Assembly (NCBI GenBank): GCA_003133505.1
Contig: PKXT01000204.1
Coordinates: forward strand, 903-9,566
Source: Acidobacteriota bacterium
GTDB lineage: Bacteria; Acidobacteriota; Terriglobia; Acidiferrales; UBA7541
DNA: 8,664 nt
Reading direction: 5' to 3'
Part shown: positions 1-7,342 of the stretch, piece after piece
How the letters are laid out: each line of letters opens with the position of its first letter
Numbering within the stretch: position 1 is the stretch's first letter
Position numbers and translations under genes: made by a program
Notes under the pieces: generated by a model
Database searches by the model: none
Told to the model about the DNA's origin: nothing
Seen by the model: only the letters and a program-made list of their open reading frames with translations

Positions 1-2256
1 GACGATGGCGAGGCCCAGGCCCGTGCCGCGTCCCTGTTCCTTGGTGGTAAAAAAAGGCTCAAAAATGCGGCCCTGAATCTCGGGAACAATGCCCACTCCT
101 GAATCGGTGACCACCAATACGACATAATCCCCTCGCCTGATTACACCGCGTTCGGTGGAATGGGTTTCATCAAAAACTATATTGGCGGTCTCAATCGTAA
201 GCTTTCCGCCACGAGGCATGGCGTCACGGGCGTTGACCGCCAAATTCATAATTACCTGTTCGAGCTGGTTGCGGTCGGCGCGCACGCTCCACAGATCCGG
301 CCGCGAGGCGGTCACGATTTGCACATCCTCGCCTACCAGCCGACGAAGCATCCCCTGCATTTCCGAAATTACGGCGTGCAAATTGAGGACGGTAGGAGCA
401 AGTACCTGCTTGCGGCTGAAGGCCAGCAACTGCCGGGTGAGCACGGATGCGCGGTCGGCGGCGGCCTGTATCTGTTCGGCGCTGTGGAGAAGGGACTCGC
501 GGCCTTTGAGCCCTTCCAACAAAAGGTCGCTGTAACCCAAAATTACCATCAACAAATTATTAAAATCGTGGGCGATGCCGCCCGCCAAGCGCCCTATAGC
601 CTCCATTTTTTGAGCTTGGCGAAGTTGTGCCTCCAGTTGTCTGCGATCGGTAACATCTAGCATCATGCAGATCGCACCAACGGTGTGGTTGTTGCCACCT
701 CGGAGTGGCTCGGCATGGCACGTGTATGACCCTGCCCCAAAGTCCATATGAAATGTGACGGACTCCCCGGCCATTGCCCGGTGATGGGCCGCGATGGGTA
801 GAAATGTATCATCATCGGTCTGAAAGTATTCGTAGAGTGACATGCCCACTACCTGATTGGGGCGCTGGCCCAGACGCGCCAATCCAGAGCCAACCGACGA
901 TGTAAACCGCATGTTGGCATCCACGGTGCACAGAACAGCGGGAAGTTGCTCGATCAACAGCCGCAAGTGCGCTTCGCTTGACCGCAGCGCATCCTCGGAA
1001 CGCTTTCGCACGATAGCCAGAGCGATTTGGCTAGCCACGGAAGTGAGGAATTCCAAGTCATGCTCTGTATAGGCCGTTGCATCTTCATAGTGCTGCAGAA
1101 CCAGCACGCCGATGGCAGCCGCCGGCGTATTAAGTGGAACGCCAATCCAGACCGGCGATGGAGTCCCAATTAACTCGACTTCCCCTCTCACCACCAGATC
1201 GTCAAAATCTTCCTGCGGAACGAGCATGGCCTTTCCGCTGCGAAGCACGTAAGCCGTGAGGCCGCGGCCCAGGGGCTGGGGCGGAGGCGCTTCATCATAC
1301 TTATCAGTGTGAAACTGGAAGTGAAACATCTCCGTCGCCGCGTCATATAAAGCCACATAACAATTCTCGGCGTATAGCACCTGACTCAACGCGCCGTGAA
1401 TGAGATTCAACAATTCATCCAGATCTTTGGTTACATTAACTCCGCGAATAATTTCGTAGGTTATCTGCCTTTCCAGGTCGGCGCGGCGGCGCGCCGTGAC
1501 GTCCTGCACCACGGCCAGTATGGCTTCCTGTTCGTCCAGTATTATCGGGCGGGCGGCAACCTCTACGTCGAAAACACGGCCATCGCGGCAGCGATGCTTC
1601 AATTCCATCTCGCCTGGCATGCCGCCTGGTACGGCCACAAATCCAGTTAGCGCCCGCGCGGATTTGACGTCGTTGAGGCAGAGAGTAAGAAATTCCCCAC
1701 GCGTATAGCCATAAAGCGCCAAGGCGGCCTCGTTCACCGCCAAGAAGCACAGGGAGTCTTGCGCATAAACAAACATGGGGAGCGGATTTTCAGTGAACAT
1801 GACGCGTAGGCCCGATTCGCTTCCCGCCAGAGCCGCCTCGGCGCGCCGCTGATCGGTCATGTTCACGATGCTGCCCTGCACTACGTTCAGCTCGCCATCC
1901 TCATTTTGAACGAGCTCCAAATTGCACAGGGCGACTAGTGGGCTTCCATCCTTGCGTCGGAAGGAAATTTCCCGGTCGTCAATGTGACCATCCCTCTGCA
2001 GTTCGGCCATGAGACTCTTTCTTGTGGCGGCGCTGAGGTGGAGGTCAATCGTGCTGCTGGAGAGAGCCTCGGCGCGCGAGGAAAAGCCGAATATCTCAAG
2101 AAACGCGCTATCGCAGTCCACCATGCGGCCATCCAAGGTGGTGCGAAACTGGCCTGCCATTCTGGAGGTTGCCAGACTGTTGCTGATTATGCCGGCAGCC
2201 TGAGCGGGAACAACCGGTGCGAAGAGGGCGTCGCCGGAAATCAGTTTCGTAGCCAT
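1..2256 (-). CDS. PAS/GAF sensor histidine kinase, C-terminal end cut by the window edge
   Basis: This reading frame is open from the start codon to base 1 (752 residues) and ends inside the ATPase domain, so the true C-terminus, and any receiver domain, lie outside. It autophosphorylates a histidine and would pass the phosphate to an unseen response regulator. Rough order: PAS 28-137 (NVVQGSIVNMTDQRR end), PAS 145-256 (AVVQDVTARRR end), GAF 262-413, PAS 425-538 (MMLDVTDRRQ end), HisKA from about 546 with the phospho-acceptor His563 in GGIAHDFNNLL, then HATPase_c with N-box NLAVNARDAM 671-680, G1 DSGVG 718-722, F-box FEPFFTTK 732-739 and G2 GRGTGLGL 742-749. All key residues are present. There is no membrane segment or signal peptide, so it is cytoplasmic. 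The ligand is not evident. The frame stays open upstream to an ATG at 2379 (41 more residues); 2256 is preferred because the extra stretch looks non-domain-like, but neither start has a clear Shine-Dalgarno sequence. Confidence 0.93.
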   Translation of the reverse strand, partial: MATKLISGDALFAPVVPAQAAGIISNSLATSRMAGQFRTTLDGRMVDCDSAFLEIFGFSSRAEALSSSTIDLHLSAATRKSLMAELQRDGHIDDREISFRRKDGSPLVALCNLELVQNEDGELNVVQGSIVNMTDQRRAEAALAGSESGLRVMFTENPLPMFVYAQDSLCFLAVNEAALALYGYTRGEFLTLCLNDVKSARALTGFVAVPGGMPGEMELKHRCRDGRVFDVEVAARPIILDEQEAILAVVQDVTARRRADLERQITYEIIRGVNVTKDLDELLNLIHGALSQVLYAENCYVALYDAATEMFHFQFHTDKYDEAPPPQPLGRGLTAYVLRSGKAMLVPQEDFDDLVVRGEVELIGTPSPVWIGVPLNTPAAAIGVLVLQHYEDATAYTEHDLEFLTSVASQIALAIVRKRSEDALRSSEAHLRLLIEQLPAVLCTVDANMRFTSSVGSGLARLGQRPNQVVGMSLYEYFQTDDDTFLPIAAHHRAMAGESVTFHMDFGAGSYTCHAEPLRGGNNHTVGAICMMLDVTDRRQLEAQLRQAQKMEAIGRLAGGIAHDFNNLLMVILGYSDLLLEGLKGRESLLHSAEQIQAAADRASVLTRQLLAFSRKQVLAPTVLNLHAVISEMQGMLRRLVGEDVQIVTASRPDLWSVRADRNQLEQVIMNLAVNARDAMPRGGKLTIETANIVFDETHSTERGVIRRGDYVVLVVTDSGVGIVPEIQGRIFEPFFTTKEQGRGTGLGLAIV

Positions 2257-2560
2257 CGCAAAGGGACCATCCGCAAACGGATGCGGCAGACCACAAGCTC
2301 CTTGGCCGCCCTTCCCATCGAACGAACACACGAATTTCCCACTAGTGGCGGAAGGGCGGGGTTTCCACCGTATGGACATCTACTACAGAACCAGTTGTCA
2401 TGGCAAGGGATTATTGATGGGTAATGTATGTACTCTTTGGTACCAGCTCGCGCATCGCGCAACCCGGGAATGCTTTAGGGATATCCCGCGGCGCGGAGGA
2501 AACGAGTCTCACGCAGCCCACAGTCCCCTGCTGTTTTCGGCCGGTATGCCGGTGTAGCGG
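2257..2560. other. Spacer between the DinB-like gene and the kinase gene
   Basis: About 300 bases lie between the stop of the DinB-like gene and the preferred kinase start; 180 bases remain if the kinase begins at 2379. Small ORFs in it are short, unsupported and overlap other frames. It must hold the kinase promoter or readthrough from the upstream gene, but I see no convincing -35/-10 pair on the minus strand. A short CCGG-TATG-CCGG inverted repeat sits near 2541-2552, without a T-tract, so I do not call it a terminator. Confidence 0.5.
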
Positions 2561-3097
2561 TTACTTCTTGGGCCGCGATTCCGGAGGCACCACGCCGTTG
2601 TTTCGGTAATATCCCACTAGCAAACCGTAGTGCTCGCCCATGTGTTCCGTGTAGCCGATCCAGCCGCGCAGATGCATGAGCGCGCCCGCATCACCTTCCT
2701 GCTGAATTGTGGCGGCGCCATCGGCAACAGACTTATTCAGGAACTCCACCGTCTGCTCCTTGGTCTTGAATGCTGCCACGGAGGGATCGTTCTCTTCATT
2801 TCCCAGCTTCTGGCCACGCAGCGCGTTCACCAGCGAGTAATTCGAGCCAGCGACGTGCAACAACACCTGTTGGAACGTGCGAACTTTATCGTTCGGGCGA
2901 TAGCCATACTTTGATTCCGGCCAGTCTTCGGCCATCGCAATAGTCCGGTTGCCCACGTCATTCCAGGCTTCCAGAACAATTGCGGCCGGCGTGCTGGGAG
3001 GTTTCCCTTGCGCCTGCTTCGCGAAAGACTGGGAACAAGCCGCAACCAAAAACACCGCACTGGAAAGAAGTAACGCCATACGCCGCGATATTTTCAT
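2561..3097 (-). CDS. Exported DinB-superfamily protein (putative lipoprotein)
   Basis: This is a 178-residue protein with a basic N-terminus (MKISRRM) and a hydrophobic stretch ending in VAAC at residues 18-21, a plausible lipobox with Cys21 as the lipidated residue; cleavage by signal peptidase I is the alternative. The mature part resembles the DinB/YfiT-like four-helix bundle: an early helix with AWNDV, the phrase GYRPNDKVRTFQQVLLHVAGSNY, and a late EHMGEHYGLLVGYYR helix. His81, His152 and His156 match the three-histidine metal site known for the superfamily. The biochemical role of exported members is unknown; some cytoplasmic relatives are thiol-dependent transferases. Two ATGs are adjacent (3100 and 3097). 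The AGGAG at 3108-3104 is 3 bases from the first and 6 from the second, so the second is preferred. The divergent neighbour is rsmI, with no obvious functional link. Confidence 0.85.
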   Translation of the reverse strand: MKISRRMALLLSSAVFLVAACSQSFAKQAQGKPPSTPAAIVLEAWNDVGNRTIAMAEDWPESKYGYRPNDKVRTFQQVLLHVAGSNYSLVNALRGQKLGNEENDPSVAAFKTKEQTVEFLNKSVADGAATIQQEGDAGALMHLRGWIGYTEHMGEHYGLLVGYYRNNGVVPPESRPKK

Positions 3098-3103
3098 CAT
3101 AGT

Positions 3104-3108
3104 CTCCT
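3104..3108 (-). promoter_or_regulatory. Shine-Dalgarno site of the DinB-like gene
   Basis: The minus strand reads AGGAG-ACT-ATG-ATG. The 6-base gap to the second ATG (3097) is in the usual range, while the 3-base gap to the first is short. This decides the start between two tandem Met codons. Confidence 0.75.
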
Positions 3109-3201
3109 GAAATATTTTGAATATGCTGTTAAATCCAACCGAGCGTATGCCTTCTTACAATTGTCGTCCATAGCCATTTTGGCGAAAGCGAGTTCCCCAT
3201 C

Positions 3202-3229
3202 TTGCACGGCCGGATTCGCGCAATATGAA
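3202..3229 (+). promoter_or_regulatory. Candidate sigma70-type promoter for rsmI
   Basis: TTGCAC at 3202-3207 and TATGAA at 3224-3229 are separated by 16 bases, giving a predicted transcript start about 40 bases before the rsmI ATG. Both hexamers deviate from consensus, so this is only a candidate. It lies in the 180-base divergent spacer shared with the DinB-like gene; I see no equally good promoter on the other strand. Confidence 0.35.
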
Positions 3230-3276
3230 CTTCGACACGGGCCGATTGGCCGAGAGCATGTGATAGACTCGCGAAA

Positions 3277-4359
3277 ATGCCGGCTCACGCTACCGGGCAA
3301 GACATTCCAGCCGAATCCCCGCGCGCAGGTTGCCTTTATCTTGTTGGCACGCCCATCGGCAACCTCGAAGACATAACCTTGCGCGCGTTGCGCGTATTAA
3401 AAGAAGCCGACCTCATCGCCTGTGAAGACACGCGCCACACCCTGAAGCTTCTCACCCATTTTGAGATTCGCAAGCGCCTGATTAGTTACCACGAACATAA
3501 TGAGCACATTCGCGCGCCAGAATTGGTGGCTGAACTGGAGGCAGGTTCGACAGTTGCGCTGGTCAGCGATGCGGGCATGCCGCTAGTGTCCGATCCGGGC
3601 GAGCGGCTGGTGCGGCTGGCCATCGAACGCGGTATCGAGGTTGTTCCCGTGCCTGGGCCATCGGCGCTCACCGCCGCGCTGGCGGCGTCCGGTTTGCCGG
3701 TCACCGAATTCCTTTTCGCGGGATTTCTCCCCGCGCAGCAGGGCAAGCGCCGCCGCGCACTTGCTGGTCTCGCGACGGAACCGAGAACTCTTATCTTTTA
3801 TGAAGCGCCGCATCGCATCGCCGCGATGCTCGAAGATGCGCGCGCCACATTGGGCAATCGGCGCGCTGTAATCGCGCGCGAAATCACCAAGCTACACGAG
3901 GAGTTCCTTCGCGGCTCGCTCGATGAACTCATCGCACATCCAAGCGGGAAAGCGCTCGGTGGCAATAAAACGGCTGGCGATGACGTGCAGACCCAATCGG
4001 CTGGGGGTGAAGCGCGGCGCATGAAAAGCCGCCGGGCAGCCTCTGACAGAACTATCCGCGGCGAAATCACGGTGCTCATCGGTCCGGCTCCCGTCACCGC
4101 TCTCAAGCACAGGTCTCTACAGGCCCCGAGCAACTCCGTCGGATCAGAAACAGGGAGCGATGAATCGAACGGCCCGTCGCGGGCTGATGTCAATATGACG
4201 TTGCCGCCCCACGTAACGTTAACCGAGTGGGTGCTGGCCATTCAGACGAAGACTGGCCTCACCCAAAAGGTCGCACTCAAGCAAGCCGCCCGCGAACTCG
4301 GGATTCCCCGCCGCGCGGCCTACCAACGTATGATTTGGGAACGTCTCCATCCTCCGTAG
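3277..4359 (+). CDS. rsmI: 16S rRNA (cytidine1402-2'-O)-methyltransferase RsmI
   Basis: RsmI uses S-adenosylmethionine to 2'-O-methylate C1402 in the decoding centre of 16S rRNA, acting in the cytoplasm on the small subunit. The tetrapyrrole-methylase fold is clear: VGTPIGNLEDIT 23-34, ACEDTRHT 48-55, SDAGMPLVSDPG 97-108, VPVPGPSA 123-130, FAGFLP 147-152, FYEAPHR 174-180 and REITKLHEEF 201-210. The C-terminal end (LTQKVALKQAARELGIPRRAAYQ, 328-350) matches the small helix-turn-helix domain of the family. At 360 residues it is longer than the usual 280-290. The extra length sits in two polar, low-complexity stretches, about 222-260 and 273-308, on either side of the last core strand RGEITVLIGP. 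The start is the only sensible ATG before the conserved core; no strong Shine-Dalgarno sequence precedes it. Confidence 0.96.
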   Translation: MPAHATGQDIPAESPRAGCLYLVGTPIGNLEDITLRALRVLKEADLIACEDTRHTLKLLTHFEIRKRLISYHEHNEHIRAPELVAELEAGSTVALVSDAGMPLVSDPGERLVRLAIERGIEVVPVPGPSALTAALAASGLPVTEFLFAGFLPAQQGKRRRALAGLATEPRTLIFYEAPHRIAAMLEDARATLGNRRAVIAREITKLHEEFLRGSLDELIAHPSGKALGGNKTAGDDVQTQSAGGEARRMKSRRAASDRTIRGEITVLIGPAPVTALKHRSLQAPSNSVGSETGSDESNGPSRADVNMTLPPHVTLTEWVLAIQTKTGLTQKVALKQAARELGIPRRAAYQRMIWERLHPP

Positions 4360-4496
4360 CGTGCCTTCCTCCTCGCTGTTATGGGCGGCGTTGTGGGCTG
4401 CCGCAACTCGTGCCGGAATCAAGATCCTTCTATGAGCAAACAACTTTGGCGAATTGCGTGGGGATTGGAGACTTAGTACAAATACCAAGAAGATAT

Positions 4497-4525
4497 TTGG
4501 ACAATTCATCGGGAGGGCGTATATA
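4497..4525 (+). promoter_or_regulatory. Sigma70-type promoter of the SGNH-like secreted protein gene
   Basis: TTGGAC (4497-4502) and TATATA (4520-4525) are separated by exactly 17 bases, and the local sequence is AT-rich compared with the surroundings. An alternative -10, TATACT at 4522-4527, would give a 19-base spacer. The predicted leader is about 84 bases. This supports independent transcription rather than readthrough from rsmI. Confidence 0.6.
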
Positions 4526-4604
4526 CTTTCGATTGAGTTTTGCTAGCCACTACACTTGTCCGTTAGGCAGGCAGCATCCCCAGCCCTCATGCCATATGGA
4601 CCAC

Positions 4605-4610
4605 GAGGGG
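4605..4610 (+). promoter_or_regulatory. Shine-Dalgarno site of the SGNH-like gene
   Basis: GAGGGG lies 5 bases before the ATG at 4616, supporting this start, which is also followed directly by a signal peptide. Confidence 0.65.
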
Positions 4611-4615
4611 ATTGA

Positions 4616-6109
4616 ATGAGAACCGTATGGTTAATATCATCTCTTTTACTAAGTGAAATTCTCGGAGCGTCGGCTTCTCAGGCGCAAAATCTTACACCGT
4701 GCCCCGGCGAATCGCAGGACACCGGATCCGCCAGCACGAAGTGCACAAGCGCAGTAATGCTGGAGTCGGGCTCTTTTCATGCTGTCCCGCTGATTGATGG
4801 CGCCAGCCAATCCTACGGTGATCCCGATCACAACATCATCAGTCTCTACGGCGTCTACGGCAATAGCGAAAGCGCATCCTCAAACGCGGCGGCGCAGGCC
4901 CATTACCAGCAGGGCCTGACCCAGGCCGCCAAAATAACGCCGCTGTGCAAGGACGGCAACCCTCCGCCTCAGCTGGACAATATCTATTACCCGAATTGCA
5001 CCGACGATACGTTGCCAGTGATCATCTTTCTGTACATTGGCTTCAGCAATTTCACCATCGAGATGGGCGGAGGGTCCCAGGATGCCTGGGGCGCCTACGT
5101 TCATCTACCGGGGCAGCCCTGCTCAACCAAGTGCCCCAACCTGAATAATGCGGGGGACGTCCCTCCCTGGAATCAGGCTCATGACGGCGTGAAGCAAGAA
5201 TCGCTCCTCTATCAAATCTATCGCCCAACTGTCCCGCTGGTGGGGCCAAACGTGGTCGTCTGGAATGGCGCGCTGGAAAGTCAGGTCCTGAACAGATGGG
5301 ACCCCTCTCCCGCGGGATACTATGAAAATCACGCTTGCCCTTACGTGTTTCCGCCGAGAATGGATCCTGAGTGCAACTACGATCGGGTAGAACGCGATCT
5401 TGGCAGTGCTACTGGAAACGGAAATACGGGCGGATACACAGATGCCCAGGTCCAGGCGATATTCCTAAAGTCGGCGGACGAATATCCCCTGTGCGATCTC
5501 AATCACCTGTACTGCACGGCGGGTGTAACCTTGCCCGACGCCTATCAAATGGAAGAGTATCTGGGCGACATCGTGCGATACCTCAAGTGCTGCGAGGTCG
5601 GCAACCTGACTCCGCGATACCCAAGTCTGCAGCAGGTTTTCATTACCAGCCGGATATATGGAGGTTACGCCAATGGCGAAAAGCATGGCCGCGCCCCCAG
5701 AGACTACGACTGCGAAAATCCCGAGCCCTTCGCCTATGAAGGCGGGTTTGCGGTGCAGAGAATTATCGTAGGCCAGATTAATCAAGCCGCCGGGATCCAA
5801 TCGTCCGATCCTTATTCGGGGGAAGTGGATTATACCGTAGCGCCGTGGTTTGATTGGGGCCCTTATCTATGGGCCAGCGGCGAAGTTCCCCGGGCTTTCG
5901 ATGGGCTGAACTGGTGCAATGGCCAGGGAGATAAGCTCTGCGGGCAGGACCAGTTCGACGTCCGCGAAGGCGATACCAATCAACCGCAGTACTGGGGGGA
6001 TTTCACCCACCCGACCGCTATGGGTACGTTCAAGGTTGCCAACCTTCTGTTACAGTTTATGAACGAAACAACCGGTTCCACCTGGGTTACGCCATGGATA
6101 GGAGAGTAA
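4616..6109 (+). CDS. Secreted, cysteine-rich SGNH-hydrolase-like protein
   Basis: This 497-residue protein begins with a signal peptide (MRTVWLISSLLLSEILGASA) with likely cleavage around residues 20-24, so it is exported. The body carries signatures that fit a divergent SGNH/GDSL hydrolase: a strand plus candidate nucleophile in IGFSN (Ser144), an oxyanion-type Asn in VVVWNGAL (Asn217), a conserved-looking ITSRIYGGY (343-351) followed by NPEPFAYEGGFAVQRII (368-384), and a C-terminal DxxH in WGDFTHP (Asp462, His465) that would complete a Ser-His-Asp triad. It has 15 cysteines after the signal peptide, including a C325-C326 pair, suggesting disulfide bonds outside the cytoplasm. Residues 160-300 are rich in Pro, Asn, Gly and Cys. 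The substrate (acyl ester, acetylated sugar or other) cannot be told from sequence. Its promoter and ribosome binding site make it a likely single-gene unit. Confidence 0.85.
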   Translation: MRTVWLISSLLLSEILGASASQAQNLTPCPGESQDTGSASTKCTSAVMLESGSFHAVPLIDGASQSYGDPDHNIISLYGVYGNSESASSNAAAQAHYQQGLTQAAKITPLCKDGNPPPQLDNIYYPNCTDDTLPVIIFLYIGFSNFTIEMGGGSQDAWGAYVHLPGQPCSTKCPNLNNAGDVPPWNQAHDGVKQESLLYQIYRPTVPLVGPNVVVWNGALESQVLNRWDPSPAGYYENHACPYVFPPRMDPECNYDRVERDLGSATGNGNTGGYTDAQVQAIFLKSADEYPLCDLNHLYCTAGVTLPDAYQMEEYLGDIVRYLKCCEVGNLTPRYPSLQQVFITSRIYGGYANGEKHGRAPRDYDCENPEPFAYEGGFAVQRIIVGQINQAAGIQSSDPYSGEVDYTVAPWFDWGPYLWASGEVPRAFDGLNWCNGQGDKLCGQDQFDVREGDTNQPQYWGDFTHPTAMGTFKVANLLLQFMNETTGSTWVTPWIGE

Positions 6110-6168
6110 AAGCCGCCTGGAACCGTTGCCTGGATTAGCGGACCTGCTTTCCCCGGGCCGCCACCACA

Positions 6169-6190
6169 ATCTTACGCTACTGCGTAAGAT
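6169..6190. terminator. Perfect hairpin between convergent genes, probable bidirectional terminator
   Basis: ATCTTACGC (6169-6177) and GCGTAAGAT (6182-6190) form a perfect 9-bp stem closed by a 4-base loop (TACT). It lies in the 87-base gap between the end of the SGNH-like gene and the stop of the HAF-repeat gene, where a terminator serving both is expected. No strong T-run follows on either strand, so the intrinsic termination strength is uncertain. Confidence 0.6.
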
Positions 6191-6196
6191 CAAGAA

Positions 6197-7126
6197 TCAT
6201 CTTTCTTCAGGGGTGGACGCGAGGTTCAAGGGTGCTACAAAACCGTGCCAAATTTCATAATCAAAGGTGTATTGTCCCACGGCTACTCCAGAATCATTGA
6301 CGCCCGATACGGCCGTAAAAGCCGCTCCAGGATAGCTGAACTCGAAGTAGGTTCCGCTTAACAGCGCAAAGCCGGAGTACTGATCTCCGCTCCCGAAGGA
6401 TCCAACAATTATGCCAGTGTCATTGATGCCACAAGCATGGGTCCAGTCCGCCCCTGGAACATCAAGATCGTTGAATTGTCCGTTGATATACGAATAAGCG
6501 TCCTTATCCGTGAACCCGACGATATCACCCAGGTTGTTGATCCCGCACCCGTAGGCGTACACGTAATTGCCGGGAAAATTGATCGCCTTGAAGCGCGTAC
6601 CCACTTGTTCGAAACCCCTGGTAGTATCCAGGGTGCCGGCGCCTCCGACGGTATCATCGAAATTGTTGATGCCGAAGGGAATGGTAACGGGGCGGCGTCC
6701 ATCGCGGAAGGTGGTGAATCTGGCGCCGTCATATGTAAAACCGACAGCGATAAATCCGCCCTGCAATTCGGCCGATCCCACCACCAGCCCCGCATCATTG
6801 ATCCCATAGGCAAAGGTGGCATAGGCGCGGGGATAATCCAGCGGTATCAATTCTCCATTTTTGACCAGGAAACCATGCTTATGCGGATCATTGCTGCTGG
6901 CGCCGTAATATCCCGCAATCTCACCAGCTGAATTAATTCCGTTCAGCCCTGTTACCTCGGCTCCCGGCACGTCGATCGTCGTAATTACCGGGTAAATCAT
7001 CTTTGCCGTGGGCGGATCATGGCGCCACGGTGAGCCATAGGCTGGCAAGCCGGCGGGCCGCGCCGGGACCAGCGCCAGAGACAAATTCAAAAGAAGGACC
7101 CCAGCGAAAGCCAAAGGACCTTTCAT
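6197..7126 (-). CDS. Exported HAF-repeat (GIN-repeat) protein
   Basis: This 309-residue protein starts with a signal peptide (MKGPLAFAGVLLLNLSLALVPA), cleaved around residues 22-25. The rest is six tandem repeats of about 38-45 residues, each with a G-I/V-N core followed by a glycine- and valine-rich strand: cores at 63, 108, 152, 195, 233 and 275, with phrases such as GINSAGEIAGYY, GINDAGLVVGS, GINNLGDIVGF and GVNDSGVAVGQY. This matches the HAF/extracellular repeat family, which probably folds into a beta-propeller-like structure; no function is established. Aromatic and 'DVPGA'/'YPGA' phrases close most repeats. No C-terminal sorting signal such as PEP-CTERM is visible. The ATG at 7126 was chosen over an upstream TTG at 7147 because GGGAG lies 6 bases before it and the signal peptide then starts with MKG. 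Confidence 0.9.
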   Translation of the reverse strand: MKGPLAFAGVLLLNLSLALVPARPAGLPAYGSPWRHDPPTAKMIYPVITTIDVPGAEVTGLNGINSAGEIAGYYGASSNDPHKHGFLVKNGELIPLDYPRAYATFAYGINDAGLVVGSAELQGGFIAVGFTYDGARFTTFRDGRRPVTIPFGINNFDDTVGGAGTLDTTRGFEQVGTRFKAINFPGNYVYAYGCGINNLGDIVGFTDKDAYSYINGQFNDLDVPGADWTHACGINDTGIIVGSFGSGDQYSGFALLSGTYFEFSYPGAAFTAVSGVNDSGVAVGQYTFDYEIWHGFVAPLNLASTPEER

Positions 7127-7132
7127 TATTGA

Positions 7133-7137
7133 CTCCC
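7133..7137 (-). promoter_or_regulatory. Shine-Dalgarno site of the HAF-repeat gene
   Basis: The minus strand reads GGGAG-TCAATA-ATG, placing the site 6 bases before the ATG at 7126. It argues against the TTG at 7147, for which it would lie inside the coding sequence. Confidence 0.7.
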
Positions 7138-7235
7138 GTGCAAGCAATTGTGGGGAACGGTGTAACCGTCTTCGAGCGAAAACAAGCCAAAAACTTTACC
7201 GATAATACCAATGCGCCGAAAACAAGTCGCGCGGC

Positions 7236-7264
7236 ATTATGTTCCTAACTGAACCATCGGTCAA
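7236..7264 (-). promoter_or_regulatory. Strong sigma70-type promoter of the HAF-repeat gene
   Basis: On the minus strand TTGACC (7264-7259) and CATAAT (7241-7236) are separated by exactly 17 bases; each hexamer differs from consensus at one position. The predicted start near 7229 gives a leader of about 100 bases before the ATG at 7126. The promoter lies in the 216-base gap after dusB, so the HAF gene need not depend on readthrough. The rest of the gap shows a 7-base G run near 7309 and no gene. Confidence 0.75.
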
Positions 7265-7342
7265 GCTGACCCAATAGACTAGATTGCCCCAGGGAAATGG
7301 CTGCATGGGGGGGAGCCGCATTGAAGGGAAAATGCGTCGCTA

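Larger units (their letters stand above)
4360..4615. other. Spacer between rsmI and the SGNH-like gene
   Basis: This 256-base spacer separates two plus-strand genes. It holds the promoter at 4497-4525 and an approximately 84-base untranslated leader. A GCGGC/GCCGC pairing near 4387-4406 could form a short stem after rsmI, but it lacks a T-tract, so termination there is unproven. A reading frame crossing the region from 4227 is an out-of-frame extension of rsmI and is not called. Confidence 0.5.

Noticed and set aside
160..660. A 166-codon plus-strand open frame opposite the kinase
   Set aside because: It is antisense to the HisKA/ATPase part of the kinase, whose motifs are intact; the translation has no recognisable domain.
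1984..2424. A 146-codon plus-strand open frame crossing the kinase 5' end
   Set aside because: It overlaps the first PAS domain antisense and has no domain or ribosome binding site.
2541..2552. CCGG-TATG-CCGG inverted repeat as a terminator or operator
   Set aside because: The stem is only 4 bp with no T-tract, and such short GC palindromes are common by chance here.
3097..3300. A 67-codon minus-strand frame whose stop overlaps the DinB-like ATG (ATGA-type overlap)
   Set aside because: The overlap suggests coupling, but the protein is featureless, runs into the start of rsmI, and the DinB-like gene has its own Shine-Dalgarno site.
4227..4619. A 130-codon plus-strand frame ending at the ATG of the SGNH-like gene
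   Set aside because: It starts out of frame inside rsmI and crosses the promoter region; the composition is arginine/proline rich as expected of a shadow frame.
6437..6931. A 164-codon plus-strand frame opposite the HAF-repeat gene
   Set aside because: It mirrors the repeats of the real gene in the opposite strand and has no start signal.
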